A stretch of DNA of 20,213 bases. It comes from an uncultured Candidatus Saccharibacteria bacterium. GTDB lineage: Bacteria > Patescibacteriota > Saccharimonadia > Saccharimonadales > Saccharimonadaceae. The stretch lies in the NCBI GenBank assembly GCA_946187605.1, contig CAMHRH010000006.1, forward strand, positions 1 through 20,213, given 5' to 3'. The notes under the pieces are model-generated. The model was not told the DNA's origin, made no database searches, and was given only the letters and a program-made list of their open reading frames with translations. This document shows positions 14,279-20,211 of this stretch, piece by piece (within the stretch, counting starts at the first letter, position 1; each line of letters starts with the position of its first letter). A program made the position numbers and the translations under genes.

Positions 14279-15832
14279 ATGGAAAAGTTTCGAAGTCAGG
14301 CGAGCTCGGAAGAAAGTGACGCAGCGCAAAGTGTCCAAGAGGCTCACGACAGTACGGAACAATCGGCTGAAAGGGTTGAGATATTACGCAAAGTTCGAGA
14401 GCTAGCTGAAATTGCGGAGCAGTCGCACAAGCGCAAGATTGGCTTCGAAAAATTACCCTATAGTGCTGCCGAGATGACCAAAGATGAGAGGGAAATCGAA
14501 GCGAGAAAGGCATCGATAGCGAAAAAAGACGAGCTACGCGGCAATAGCGAACGCGCGCGCTTTAATGCGGAGACCGAGAAAGCTGCTGAAGCTGTCATAA
14601 CTGCAGCGCTAAACAATGGCATTATCTTTCCAGATACCTATGCGGTACTGAGCTATGAATATGATGATTTGATGCGAAATACTGATACCATATTAGACAT
14701 TTTCGAAAGCGAAGATGATGACGGGAAAAAGAGAAAGATTACAGCGACGATAGATACTACTTGCGCGATCAATCCAGAAACTTTTATGCACAAGATGTTC
14801 GAGGGCTCTCTTCCGTATAAGCAGCGCACTGAGAATGTCGATGCGGAGCTAAGCGGCGACGACGATTTGGGCGAAGAGAATCGCACTTATTTTGGGCAAA
14901 GTATCCGTTATTATACTGGCGACAATGAGAAAGCGTGGAAAGCAGATAAGAATGGCACCCATTCACTCCCGCACTATGTTATACCGATTAGTCGTGCGAA
15001 TACTGAGCTACTGGCTGGGCTTACGAGTCGCGACGAAATGGGTAACGTTGTATTCGAGCATGACTTTCCGGACAGCGAGAAGATAAAAATTCTTGCACTG
15101 CTATCCTCTCAGAGCTTTATTGCAGCCTTGCTCAGTGAAGCAGCGAACGATCAATCTAGCGGTGGTGGCCGGCGCGTGCTTGGCTCGCAGCACTATGCCA
15201 TATATAGAAAAGTCGAAGAAGAGCTGCGTCGTGTTTTGGGCGGCGCTAATAAGGATGACGCGTTTAAGGAGCTGTCGAAGTATGACCCAGAGTTCGAGAT
15301 GGCAATCAATACTCTTGATGGGGTATTTAATGATGTCTACGATATGGTTACTGGCGAAATGTCGTTTAGGGACTTTGCAGCTAAGTATGATAGAAACGGC
15401 CATAATGAAATGATTAGTCGGAGAAAAGATGACGAGCATGAAGCGGCTATGGAGAAGTTGTATGCGGGGCATTATGATGCCGGAGACGACGAGGGCGCTG
15501 CTGTGGATGTCGAAAATGACGAGGATAATAATGCCGTGGATGCTGAGGACGGCACTGCAGATGTCGAAAAACGGGCAGCAGCGAAAGAAAATGACGCCGT
15601 GCTGGAGCAGATAATGGCCGAAGCGGATGCATATCAGAAGATTGGTAGGCATATTGGACGTTTGGAGGCTCTACATATTCCTGGAGAATATGGCGGCAAG
15701 ACGGAGCGCCGTTATCGTATTGAACAAAATCAAAAACACGAACGAGCAAACACGAAACGTGAATACGGCGCTGGATATGAGTATGGTTCCAAGCGGTACG
15801 ACCTTCTATTTGACGGAGGCGATATTATTTAG
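14279..15832 (+). CDS. Large charged orphan protein of unknown function (517 aa)
   Basis: I recognise no family. The product is soluble and highly charged, without a signal peptide or membrane helix. Residues about 1-110 are Glu/Lys/Ala-rich and likely helical or coiled coil (AERVEILRKVRELAEIAEQ). A central part (about 110-380) looks folded, with aromatic and hydrophobic clusters (NNGIIFPDTYAVLSYEYDD, DSEKIKILALLSSQSFIAAL, GSQHYAIYRKVEEELRRVLG). Residues about 400-430 are a very acidic low-complexity linker (VDVENDEDNNAVDAEDGTADVE). The C-terminal ~75 residues are basic and Tyr-rich (ERRYRIEQNQKHERANTKRE, EYGAGYEYGSKRYD). The gene has its own -10 box 6 nt before ATG. Its stop overlaps the stop of the convergent sortase gene by 8 bp. 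Codon use looks like its neighbours, so it is probably a lineage-specific resident gene, not a recent import. Function unknown. Confidence 0.8.
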   Translation: MEKFRSQASSEESDAAQSVQEAHDSTEQSAERVEILRKVRELAEIAEQSHKRKIGFEKLPYSAAEMTKDEREIEARKASIAKKDELRGNSERARFNAETEKAAEAVITAALNNGIIFPDTYAVLSYEYDDLMRNTDTILDIFESEDDDGKKRKITATIDTTCAINPETFMHKMFEGSLPYKQRTENVDAELSGDDDLGEENRTYFGQSIRYYTGDNEKAWKADKNGTHSLPHYVIPISRANTELLAGLTSRDEMGNVVFEHDFPDSEKIKILALLSSQSFIAALLSEAANDQSSGGGRRVLGSQHYAIYRKVEEELRRVLGGANKDDAFKELSKYDPEFEMAINTLDGVFNDVYDMVTGEMSFRDFAAKYDRNGHNEMISRRKDDEHEAAMEKLYAGHYDAGDDEGAAVDVENDEDNNAVDAEDGTADVEKRAAAKENDAVLEQIMAEADAYQKIGRHIGRLEALHIPGEYGGKTERRYRIEQNQKHERANTKREYGAGYEYGSKRYDLLFDGGDII

Positions 15833-16649
15833 CAAGACGCTTAATTAATTTTGCGTGCAGTACAACTCGCTCTTCCTTGCTGTAGCAGGTTGATAATGTC
15901 AGTATATGGTCTGTACCTGATACGGTGGTATTAAAATCGTGCGCACTGCGACCTTTTAGGATATCAACGAACTGCGCGAACTCATCGTCCGAATTAAACG
16001 TAGTTTGAATATAATCATTCGTTGTCGGGATGTGATAGACGCTAAAAACTTGCCAGAGCGCGCTTTCTTTTTCGTTAACCGTGCGGACAATAAAATTATC
16101 TGGGTTACTCAGCCATCCGCTAGTTAGAATGTTGCGAAGCGAGCCGAACATTGTCGTGTCGTAGCGACCGTGCGCATAAATAATCATATTCTTATCGGTC
16201 CCATCGACGCGATTGCGGAAATCTGCGAAGACCCAACCTGCGCTACTATATGTCTTGTCGAAAGAGTGCTTCAAATAATAATCGTTGTTGCTAGTCTTGA
16301 CGAATGGATAGTTAATATTCGTATTGCCAACCTGAATCCAGCCTATTGTCTCATTGTTCATTGCGTATAATTCGGAAAAGTCGACGTCAAGCAATTTCAT
16401 CTTGATATATTTCCAGTAGAGCGACTCTGGCGGCTCTTCAGACGGGATTGTCTCGGTGGCCTCACTATCATCAACCTCGACGACATCCGACGAATCCTCA
16501 ATCTCGGCGGTCTGCGCAACAGTCTTGTCTGAGTCAAGCTTCCACTCGATGATTTTGATGCCAGAATAGCAGATGCCAATAGCGCAAACGAGCGCAATCA
16601 AACAACTTACTACCGTACGAATACGGGATCTAGCCCTCCTAATCTTCAT
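15825..16649 (-). CDS. Class B-like sortase
   Basis: This is a membrane-anchored cysteine transpeptidase that links proteins carrying a sorting signal to the cell wall or to each other. The 274-aa chain starts with basic residues and a signal-anchor helix (about 11-31), followed by an acidic, Ser/Glu-rich linker (about 40-75). The sortase beta-barrel carries the full catalytic set: His160 (IIYAHGRYD), Cys255 (TLSTCYS, the 'LSTC' form typical of class B) and Arg261 (EERVVLHAKL). The Cys-Arg gap is 6 residues, shorter than in Staphylococcus SrtB. The upstream part with NNETIGWIQVGNTNINYPFV and DYYLKHSFDKTYSSAGWVFAD is also sortase-like. No LPxTG- or NPQTN-type substrate lies in this window. The ATG at 16649 follows a TATAAT box by 7 nt with no SD. 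Confidence 0.92.
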   Translation of the reverse strand: MKIRRARSRIRTVVSCLIALVCAIGICYSGIKIIEWKLDSDKTVAQTAEIEDSSDVVEVDDSEATETIPSEEPPESLYWKYIKMKLLDVDFSELYAMNNETIGWIQVGNTNINYPFVKTSNNDYYLKHSFDKTYSSAGWVFADFRNRVDGTDKNMIIYAHGRYDTTMFGSLRNILTSGWLSNPDNFIVRTVNEKESALWQVFSVYHIPTTNDYIQTTFNSDDEFAQFVDILKGRSAHDFNTTVSGTDHILTLSTCYSKEERVVLHAKLIKRLAK

Positions 16650-16667
16650 GTTTATTATTATAGCATA
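16650..16667 (-). promoter_or_regulatory. Extended -10 promoter of the sortase gene
   Basis: On the minus strand the sequence reads TATGC then TATAAT (16662 down to 16657), then 7 nt to the ATG at 16649. The TG-plus-one-base extension is present. No SD is seen. Confidence 0.72.
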
Positions 16668-16708
16668 AGCTATACGAAAAAATCTCTATAAGCAAATCTA
16701 CGCCCACC

Positions 16709-16770
16709 TTGTAAAAGGAGACAAAATATAGTAATATATAAACCAAAGTATCTATTATTAATTAAAGGAG
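16709..16770 (+). promoter_or_regulatory. Possible promoter and strong SD of the bL32-like operon
   Basis: TTGTAA (16709-16714), a 17-bp spacer, then TAATAT (16732-16737) is a modest promoter candidate; TATAGT at 16727-16732 is an alternative -10. The SD AAAGGAG (16764-16770) lies 9 nt before the ATG at 16780. The SD is clear and the promoter is uncertain. Confidence 0.45.
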
Positions 16771-16779
16771 CATTTTTAC

Positions 16780-17001
16780 ATGCCTGAACCAAAAAAACAG
16801 AGCAGCCCTCGCAAGACCGGCCTACGCCGCAGCCATTTGCGCCTCAAGCTTGCTCGTAGTGTTAACAAGCATTCGCCTGTAAAGGCCTTCGAAACCGCAA
16901 AGAAAACCCCAAATCTCAAGCTGAAAGCTTGCAAGAAATGCGGTAGCAAACCTTGTGCATGCAAGAAAACTGAAAAGAAAACTGACAAAAAGACAAAATA
17001 A
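16780..17001 (+). CDS. rpmF: Divergent ribosomal protein bL32-like protein
   Basis: The 73-aa protein is extremely basic. Its start, MPEPKKQSSPRKTGLRRSHLRLKL, matches the bL32 pattern (M-x-x-P-K-(K/R)-x-x-S...-R-R-(S/A)-H). The expected zinc-ribbon end is replaced by CKKCGSKPCACKK, with Cys at 51, 54, 59 and 61, followed by a lysine tail, so zinc binding may be kept in altered form. A segment of about 25 residues (SVNKHSPVKAFETAKKTPNL) stands between the two parts. bL32 binds the large ribosomal subunit. The context agrees: rpmF is often near rnc in bacteria, and here nusB follows after 18 nt, with Nudix and rnc beyond. The call is based on the N-terminal pattern and context. Alternative: an unrelated small basic nucleic-acid-binding protein. 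Confidence 0.6.
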   Translation: MPEPKKQSSPRKTGLRRSHLRLKLARSVNKHSPVKAFETAKKTPNLKLKACKKCGSKPCACKKTEKKTDKKTK

Positions 17002-17019
17002 CTAGGGAGGCATTACAAA

Positions 17020-17553
17020 GTGGCAAGCAATCGACATCTCGGCAGAATTATCTCGCTTCAGAGTCTTTATGAATATGAATTCCGAAGTAAGGCGGGCGAC
17101 ACCTCAGCCGACATCGATAGTATCGTCGCAAAGAATATTGAACCCTACGCCAAAGCCCTAGGGGATGTGGATTTTGTTCATGATCTCGCCCATGGAGTTT
17201 TTGATGAGATGGAGCAACTCGACAAAGAGCTTCAGCCGATGGCGCCAGAATGGCCAATTTCCAGCATCTCATCAATCGATCGCAATGTTTTGCGTATAGG
17301 GCTTTTTGAACTTACGCGCCGTAAGGATTCGGTGCCGCCAAAGGTAGCAATCAATGAAGCAGTCGAATTAGCGAAGGCCTTTGGTTCGGAAAACTCTTCA
17401 AAGTTCATTAATGGCGTACTTGGTACTGCTTACCGAAATATCGGTGGAGAGGAACAACCAAAACATGCAGAACAAGAAAAACCAGAAGACGCAGCGCAGC
17501 CAGAAGCGGCCGACGCCGTCGAAGAAAACGAACAGCCGAGCGAGCAGGCGTAA
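17020..17553 (+). CDS. nusB: Transcription antitermination / rRNA maturation factor NusB
   Basis: NusB pairs with NusE (uS10) on boxA RNA to keep polymerase transcribing rRNA operons. The all-helical NusB fold fits residues about 1-145: NRHLGRIISLQSLYEYEF at the start, and the conserved late block SSISSIDRNVLRIGLFEL, PPKVAINEAVELAKAFG and SSKFINGVLGTAYRNI. It starts with GTG at 17020, supported by AGGGAGG (17004-17010) 9 nt upstream, giving the normal N-terminus. About 34 extra residues at the end (EEQPKHAEQEKPEDAAQPEA...) form an acidic, Ala/Glu/Pro/Gln-rich tail not needed for the fold. That tail overlaps the start of the next gene in another frame. It lies second in the bL32-like/nusB/Nudix/rnc operon, which fits rRNA synthesis and processing. 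Confidence 0.95.
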   Translation: MASNRHLGRIISLQSLYEYEFRSKAGDTSADIDSIVAKNIEPYAKALGDVDFVHDLAHGVFDEMEQLDKELQPMAPEWPISSISSIDRNVLRIGLFELTRRKDSVPPKVAINEAVELAKAFGSENSSKFINGVLGTAYRNIGGEEQPKHAEQEKPEDAAQPEAADAVEENEQPSEQA

Positions 17554-18115
17554 CGCGCCTCGCTCTCCGAAACAGCGCAACGGGTACAAGGTCCCAGAAG
17601 CCTTGCCTACTCAGACTTACAAAGAACCAATTCATGAGAAACTTCGCCAGGTCGTTCTTCGTAAGAAACCAGAAATCAAGGAAATCGTGCGTGAGCCGAC
17701 CGCTGGCGGCATAGTTTTTCGCATGACCGCGGATAAGCGCGATATCGAAATCTTGCTTATTCAAGATAGCAAAAACCGCTGGACGATTCCGAAAGGACAC
17801 ATCGAACCAGGCGAGACCGCCAAACAGACTGCAATTCGCGAAATCGGCGAAGAATCAGGACTTAAAAATGTCGAGGTATTAACCTGGCTTGGTAAGATTC
17901 ACTTCAAATATCGCCGCCTTGAGAAGTTGGTTTTGATGACGACGCAGGTGTACCTCGTGCAATCGCTAGACAAGAATGAACGTCCAACTAAAGAAAAATG
18001 GATGAATGGTATCCGCTGGTTTAGCTTTGCGGATGCGCTTGATGCGATTGAATATGTGGATATTGAAAAACTGATGCTTATCGCAAAAAAGAAGATTCGT
18101 AGTGGAGATTTCTGA
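17465..18115 (+). CDS. Nudix hydrolase
   Basis: Nudix enzymes split nucleoside diphosphates linked to another moiety; substrates range from oxidised dNTPs to dinucleoside polyphosphates and RNA 5' ends. The box GX5EX7REUXEEXGU is perfect at residues 111-133 (GHIEPGETAKQTAIREIGEESGL split as G-5-E-7-RE-x-x-EE-x-GL). The domain spans about 75-205, starting at EPTAGGIVFR. The first ~50 residues are strongly basic and disordered-looking (KKNQKTQRSQKRPTPSKK). The ATG at 17465 has GGAGAGGA (17446-17453) upstream at 11 nt, but it makes the gene overlap nusB by 89 nt. A TTG start after the nusB stop is possible and would remove the basic tail. The TGA stop shares its A with the rnc ATG, so translation is coupled. 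The substrate is unknown. Confidence 0.88.
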   Translation: MQNKKNQKTQRSQKRPTPSKKTNSRASRRNAPRSPKQRNGYKVPEALPTQTYKEPIHEKLRQVVLRKKPEIKEIVREPTAGGIVFRMTADKRDIEILLIQDSKNRWTIPKGHIEPGETAKQTAIREIGEESGLKNVEVLTWLGKIHFKYRRLEKLVLMTTQVYLVQSLDKNERPTKEKWMNGIRWFSFADALDAIEYVDIEKLMLIAKKKIRSGDF

Positions 18116-18864
18116 TGAATAAAGAACAAATCGACGAATATCGCAATTTTGCAAAAGAAAAACTCGGCTTTGCATTCAATGATATTAATCTTCTCATTAC
18201 TGCTTTAACGCATCGATCATATGTTAATGAGCATAAAACGACCGTTATTGAGCATAATGAGCGGCTAGAATTCCTAGGTGATGCCGTGCTAGAACTCGTG
18301 AGCTCGGATTTCTTATTCAAGAATTATGAGCAGCCAGAGGGTATTATGACGAGCTGGCGCGCCGCACTCGTGAACACAGAAGCAAATGCGGCAGCTGGCG
18401 AGAAGCTCGGCTATGGCCCATTAGTGCGACTAAGCCGCGGTGAAAAGAATGGCTCTGAGCGCGCGCATCATGTCATAATGGCGGACTGTTATGAAGCAAT
18501 CATTGGCGCTATCTATTTGGATCAAGGATATAAGGCTGCCGAAAAGTTTATCTACGACAATAGTCTCGTGAAGATTGACGAAATCCTAGAGACGGAATCC
18601 TGGCGCGACTCAAAGTCGTATCTGCAAGAGCTCGTTCAGCACCTAGAAAACACGACGCCGCAATACCAAGTAATGAAAGAAGAAGGGCCTGACCACGATA
18701 AGACCTTTACGCTTGGCGTATTTATTAATGGTCATCTCAAAGCGACTGGCGTCGGTCATAGTAAACAGGAAGCGCAAGTTAAAGCTGCCGGTGAGGCAAT
18801 TCGTAAATATAAAAAATTACACCCAGAATTAAAAGCAAATGACAAAAAACAAGAAAAAAATTAA
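18115..18864 (+). CDS. rnc: Ribonuclease III
   Basis: RNase III cuts double-stranded RNA, chiefly rRNA precursors, in the cytosol. The signature NERLEFLGDAVLEL gives the metal-binding residues Glu49, Glu52 and Asp56. The second pair is Asp124 and Glu127 (ADCYEAIIGAIYLDQGY). The dsRNA-binding domain covers about 166-235 (DSKSYLQELVQH through QEAQVKAAGEAIRKY). At 249 aa the length is normal. The ATG overlaps the Nudix stop by one base, and GGAGA (18104-18108) lies 6 nt upstream, so it is translationally coupled. It ends inside the start of the next gene (26-bp overlap). Sharing an operon with NusB links rRNA synthesis to its processing. Confidence 0.96.
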   Translation: MNKEQIDEYRNFAKEKLGFAFNDINLLITALTHRSYVNEHKTTVIEHNERLEFLGDAVLELVSSDFLFKNYEQPEGIMTSWRAALVNTEANAAAGEKLGYGPLVRLSRGEKNGSERAHHVIMADCYEAIIGAIYLDQGYKAAEKFIYDNSLVKIDEILETESWRDSKSYLQELVQHLENTTPQYQVMKEEGPDHDKTFTLGVFINGHLKATGVGHSKQEAQVKAAGEAIRKYKKLHPELKANDKKQEKN

Positions 18865-19261
18865 AAACGACAAAAACACAGAAAATTTAATGGTCATCGT
18901 GGGCTCGGCATTAGCCGCAGCCGCATTGATCGTAGCGCTAGTGTTTGCTAATATTAGGCCTGCGGACAATATCTTGCCGGATGTAGAATTTTCACTAGAG
19001 ACTGGCAATACCCGTCGAATAGCGGAACTAAGCGCAAAGACAATTAAGCTCGAGAAGATTGAAGATTCTCGCTGCCCAAGCTCAGTCGACGTTGTATGTG
19101 TTTGGCAAGGCGAAATTCGATATTACTTGAAGGTTGACGATAACCAGGTTGTAATTTCGTCCGAATTGATACCGACGGTCGACATGGGCGATTTTGCGAT
19201 AAACTTCGTAGACGGCGATGAGAAGAAGCTTGACCTCGTCTTGCATAAAACTCAACAATAG
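18839..19261 (+). CDS. Membrane-anchored protein with an extracytoplasmic DSRCP/CVW domain, function unknown
   Basis: The 140-aa protein has a very basic start (TKNKKKIKNDKN), one hydrophobic helix (about 17-37, NLMVIVGSALAAAALIVALV) and a C-terminal domain of about 100 residues that should lie outside the membrane. That domain has IEDSRCPSSVDVVCVWQGEIRY, with Cys79 and Cys87 likely to form a disulfide. I recall the pattern 'DSRCPxxxxCxWxGE' in small secreted domains of unknown function in other bacteria, but no reaction is known to me. The gene overlaps rnc by 26 bp and has no SD, so it is probably coupled to rnc. It is the last gene before the rpsP promoter, which begins 3 nt after its stop. 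No enzymatic motif is visible. Confidence 0.8.
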   Translation: MTKNKKKIKNDKNTENLMVIVGSALAAAALIVALVFANIRPADNILPDVEFSLETGNTRRIAELSAKTIKLEKIEDSRCPSSVDVVCVWQGEIRYYLKVDDNQVVISSELIPTVDMGDFAINFVDGDEKKLDLVLHKTQQ

Positions 19262-19263
19262 GA

Positions 19264-19297
19264 TATAATTTACCGCAGTTATTAATTTTTAAAGGAG
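19264..19297 (+). promoter_or_regulatory. rpsP -10 box and Shine-Dalgarno
   Basis: TATAAT (19264-19269) begins 3 nt after the preceding stop codon. The leader of about 26 nt contains AAAGGAG (19291-19297), 4 nt before the ATG at 19302. No TG extension is present here. Confidence 0.7.
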
Positions 19298-19301
19298 AAT
19301 T

Positions 19302-19664
19302 ATGCTTGCGATTCGCTTACAGCGTAATGGCCGTAAAGCTTTTCCGCTTTATCGGATAGTCGTCCAAGAAGCGCAACGTCACCCTCTTTCGGGTCGTATC
19401 GTCGCTCAGGTCGGCAGCTACAACCCACATACCAAAGCTACTACACTAGACAAAGCTGAGGTTGAAAAATATCTAAATAATGGCGCGCAGCCAAGCACTC
19501 GTGTCATTCGTATTCTAACCAAAGAAGGCATCAAGATGCCAAAATGGGTCAAAATGCCAACCGAGAAGAAGGCTGTCGCAAAACATGCTGACAAACTTCG
19601 CAAAAACCAGCCGAAGGAAGAGCCTGTCGAAGAGGCTCCAGCTGAAGAAGCAGCAGAGGCCTAA
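19302..19664 (+). CDS. rpsP: 30S ribosomal protein bS16
   Basis: bS16 is an early-assembly protein of the small ribosomal subunit. The family start is clear: MLAIRLQRNGRKAFPLYRIVVQEAQRHPLSGRIV, then VGSYNPHTKATTLDKAEVEKYLNNGAQPSTRV. Typical bS16 ends near residue 80-90. Here about 30 more residues follow, first basic (KKAVAKHADKLRKNQPK) and then acidic (EEPVEEAPAEEAAEA). The gene has its own promoter and SD and ends in a strong terminator, so it is monocistronic. khpA follows 95 nt later with its own promoter, the same rpsP-khpA order seen in many Gram-positive genomes. Confidence 0.96.
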   Translation: MLAIRLQRNGRKAFPLYRIVVQEAQRHPLSGRIVAQVGSYNPHTKATTLDKAEVEKYLNNGAQPSTRVIRILTKEGIKMPKWVKMPTEKKAVAKHADKLRKNQPKEEPVEEAPAEEAAEA

Positions 19665-19670
19665 AGCCAA

Positions 19671-19704
19671 AAATATCCACCACTTTAAAGGGTGGATATT
19701 TTTT
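19671..19704 (+). terminator. Intrinsic terminator of rpsP
   Basis: A perfect 11-bp stem AAATATCCACC (19671-19681) with GGTGGATATTT (19691-19701), a 9-nt loop, and a T-run to 19704. Confidence 0.9.
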
Positions 19705-19722
19705 ATGTTTTTATTTTGAAAA

Positions 19723-19754
19723 TGATATACTGAATATATAAACTAAAAATGGAG
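19723..19754 (+). promoter_or_regulatory. Extended -10 promoter and SD of the KH-protein gene
   Basis: TG (19723-19724), one base, TATACT (19726-19731). The expected start near 19738 gives a leader of about 22 nt with GGAG (19751-19754), 5 nt before the ATG at 19760. Confidence 0.65.
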
Positions 19755-19759
19755 AAAAT

Positions 19760-20173
19760 ATGTCCACAATTGACCAACAATTCGTAGAGTATATCGTAAA
19801 AACCCTTGTAAACAATCCGGACAAAGTCCAGATCGATCGCACGATTGATGAAAAAGGTGTATTACTCAGTCTTGAAGTAGATCCAGAAGACGTTGGTCGC
19901 ATTATCGGTCGCCGTGGTGCAACTGCCCAGAGCATTCGTACGCTTCTCCGCGCACTTGGCACAAAAAATGATGCCCGCTACAACCTAAAGATTGTAAACA
20001 ATGACGATTACGAGCCGGCTACAAAGGCTGATGATGCTCCAGTCGAGAACGCTACCGGGGAAACTGAGACAGAGGAAACCGTCGAAGCTGATGACGCTCC
20101 AGTTGAAGAAGGTAGCGAATTGGCAAAAAAGACCCGCGCAGAGCTTGCGGATTTAGACGACCTTGATATATAA
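19760..20173 (+). CDS. khpA: KhpA-like KH-domain RNA-binding protein with an acidic tail
   Basis: The first ~80 residues match KhpA (YlqC): QQFVEYIVKTLVNNPDKVQI, then VDPEDVGRIIGRRGATAQSIRTLL, with the GxxG loop GRRG at 50-53 that grips single-stranded RNA. KhpA proteins bind many RNAs and, in Gram-positives, pair with KhpB to affect cell division. KhpA is usually only about 76-80 aa. This one has ~55 extra residues, mostly Glu/Asp/Thr/Ala, with ADDAPVE occurring twice. The underlying DNA repeats with a 60-bp offset (20027-20046 and 20087-20106), two silent changes apart. The position after rpsP is typical. The tail may be disordered or regulate RNA binding. Confidence 0.92.
   Translation: MSTIDQQFVEYIVKTLVNNPDKVQIDRTIDEKGVLLSLEVDPEDVGRIIGRRGATAQSIRTLLRALGTKNDARYNLKIVNNDDYEPATKADDAPVENATGETETEETVEADDAPVEEGSELAKKTRAELADLDDLDI
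20027..20106 (+). repeat. Imperfect direct repeat inside the KH-protein tail
   Basis: Two 20-bp copies (20027-20046 and 20087-20106) differ at two third-codon positions, both encoding ADDAPVE-type sequence. They look like a tandem duplication within the low-complexity tail that then diverged. Confidence 0.6.
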
Positions 20174-20211
20174 TACTGGTAATGCTTTTGAAGAAAAGGG
20201 CATTAAGCTAA
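20169..20211 (+). promoter_or_regulatory. Possible promoter and hairpin at the right edge
   Basis: TATAAT (20169-20174) overlaps the KH-gene stop and lies 7 nt before an ATG at 20182, which opens only a 9-codon frame ending at 20211. The same bases form a hairpin (TAATGC at 20180-20185 with GCATTA at 20200-20205). It may serve the next gene, which is outside the window. Confidence 0.3.

Noticed and set aside
15480..15575. Repetitive GA-rich stretch, considered as a DNA repeat array
   Set aside because: It is in frame and codes an acidic low-complexity linker; the repeats are short and irregular, so it is codon bias and not a CRISPR or satellite.
15101..15652. Open frame of 183 codons on the minus strand inside the 517-aa gene
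   Set aside because: Antisense to the larger frame, no start signals, Ile/His/Cys-rich composition typical of a shadow frame. The plus-strand gene has the promoter and a normal charged protein.
20182..20211. Nine-codon frame after khpA
   Set aside because: It is too short to support as a gene; the ATG and the -10 spacing may be chance or belong to a promoter for the next gene.
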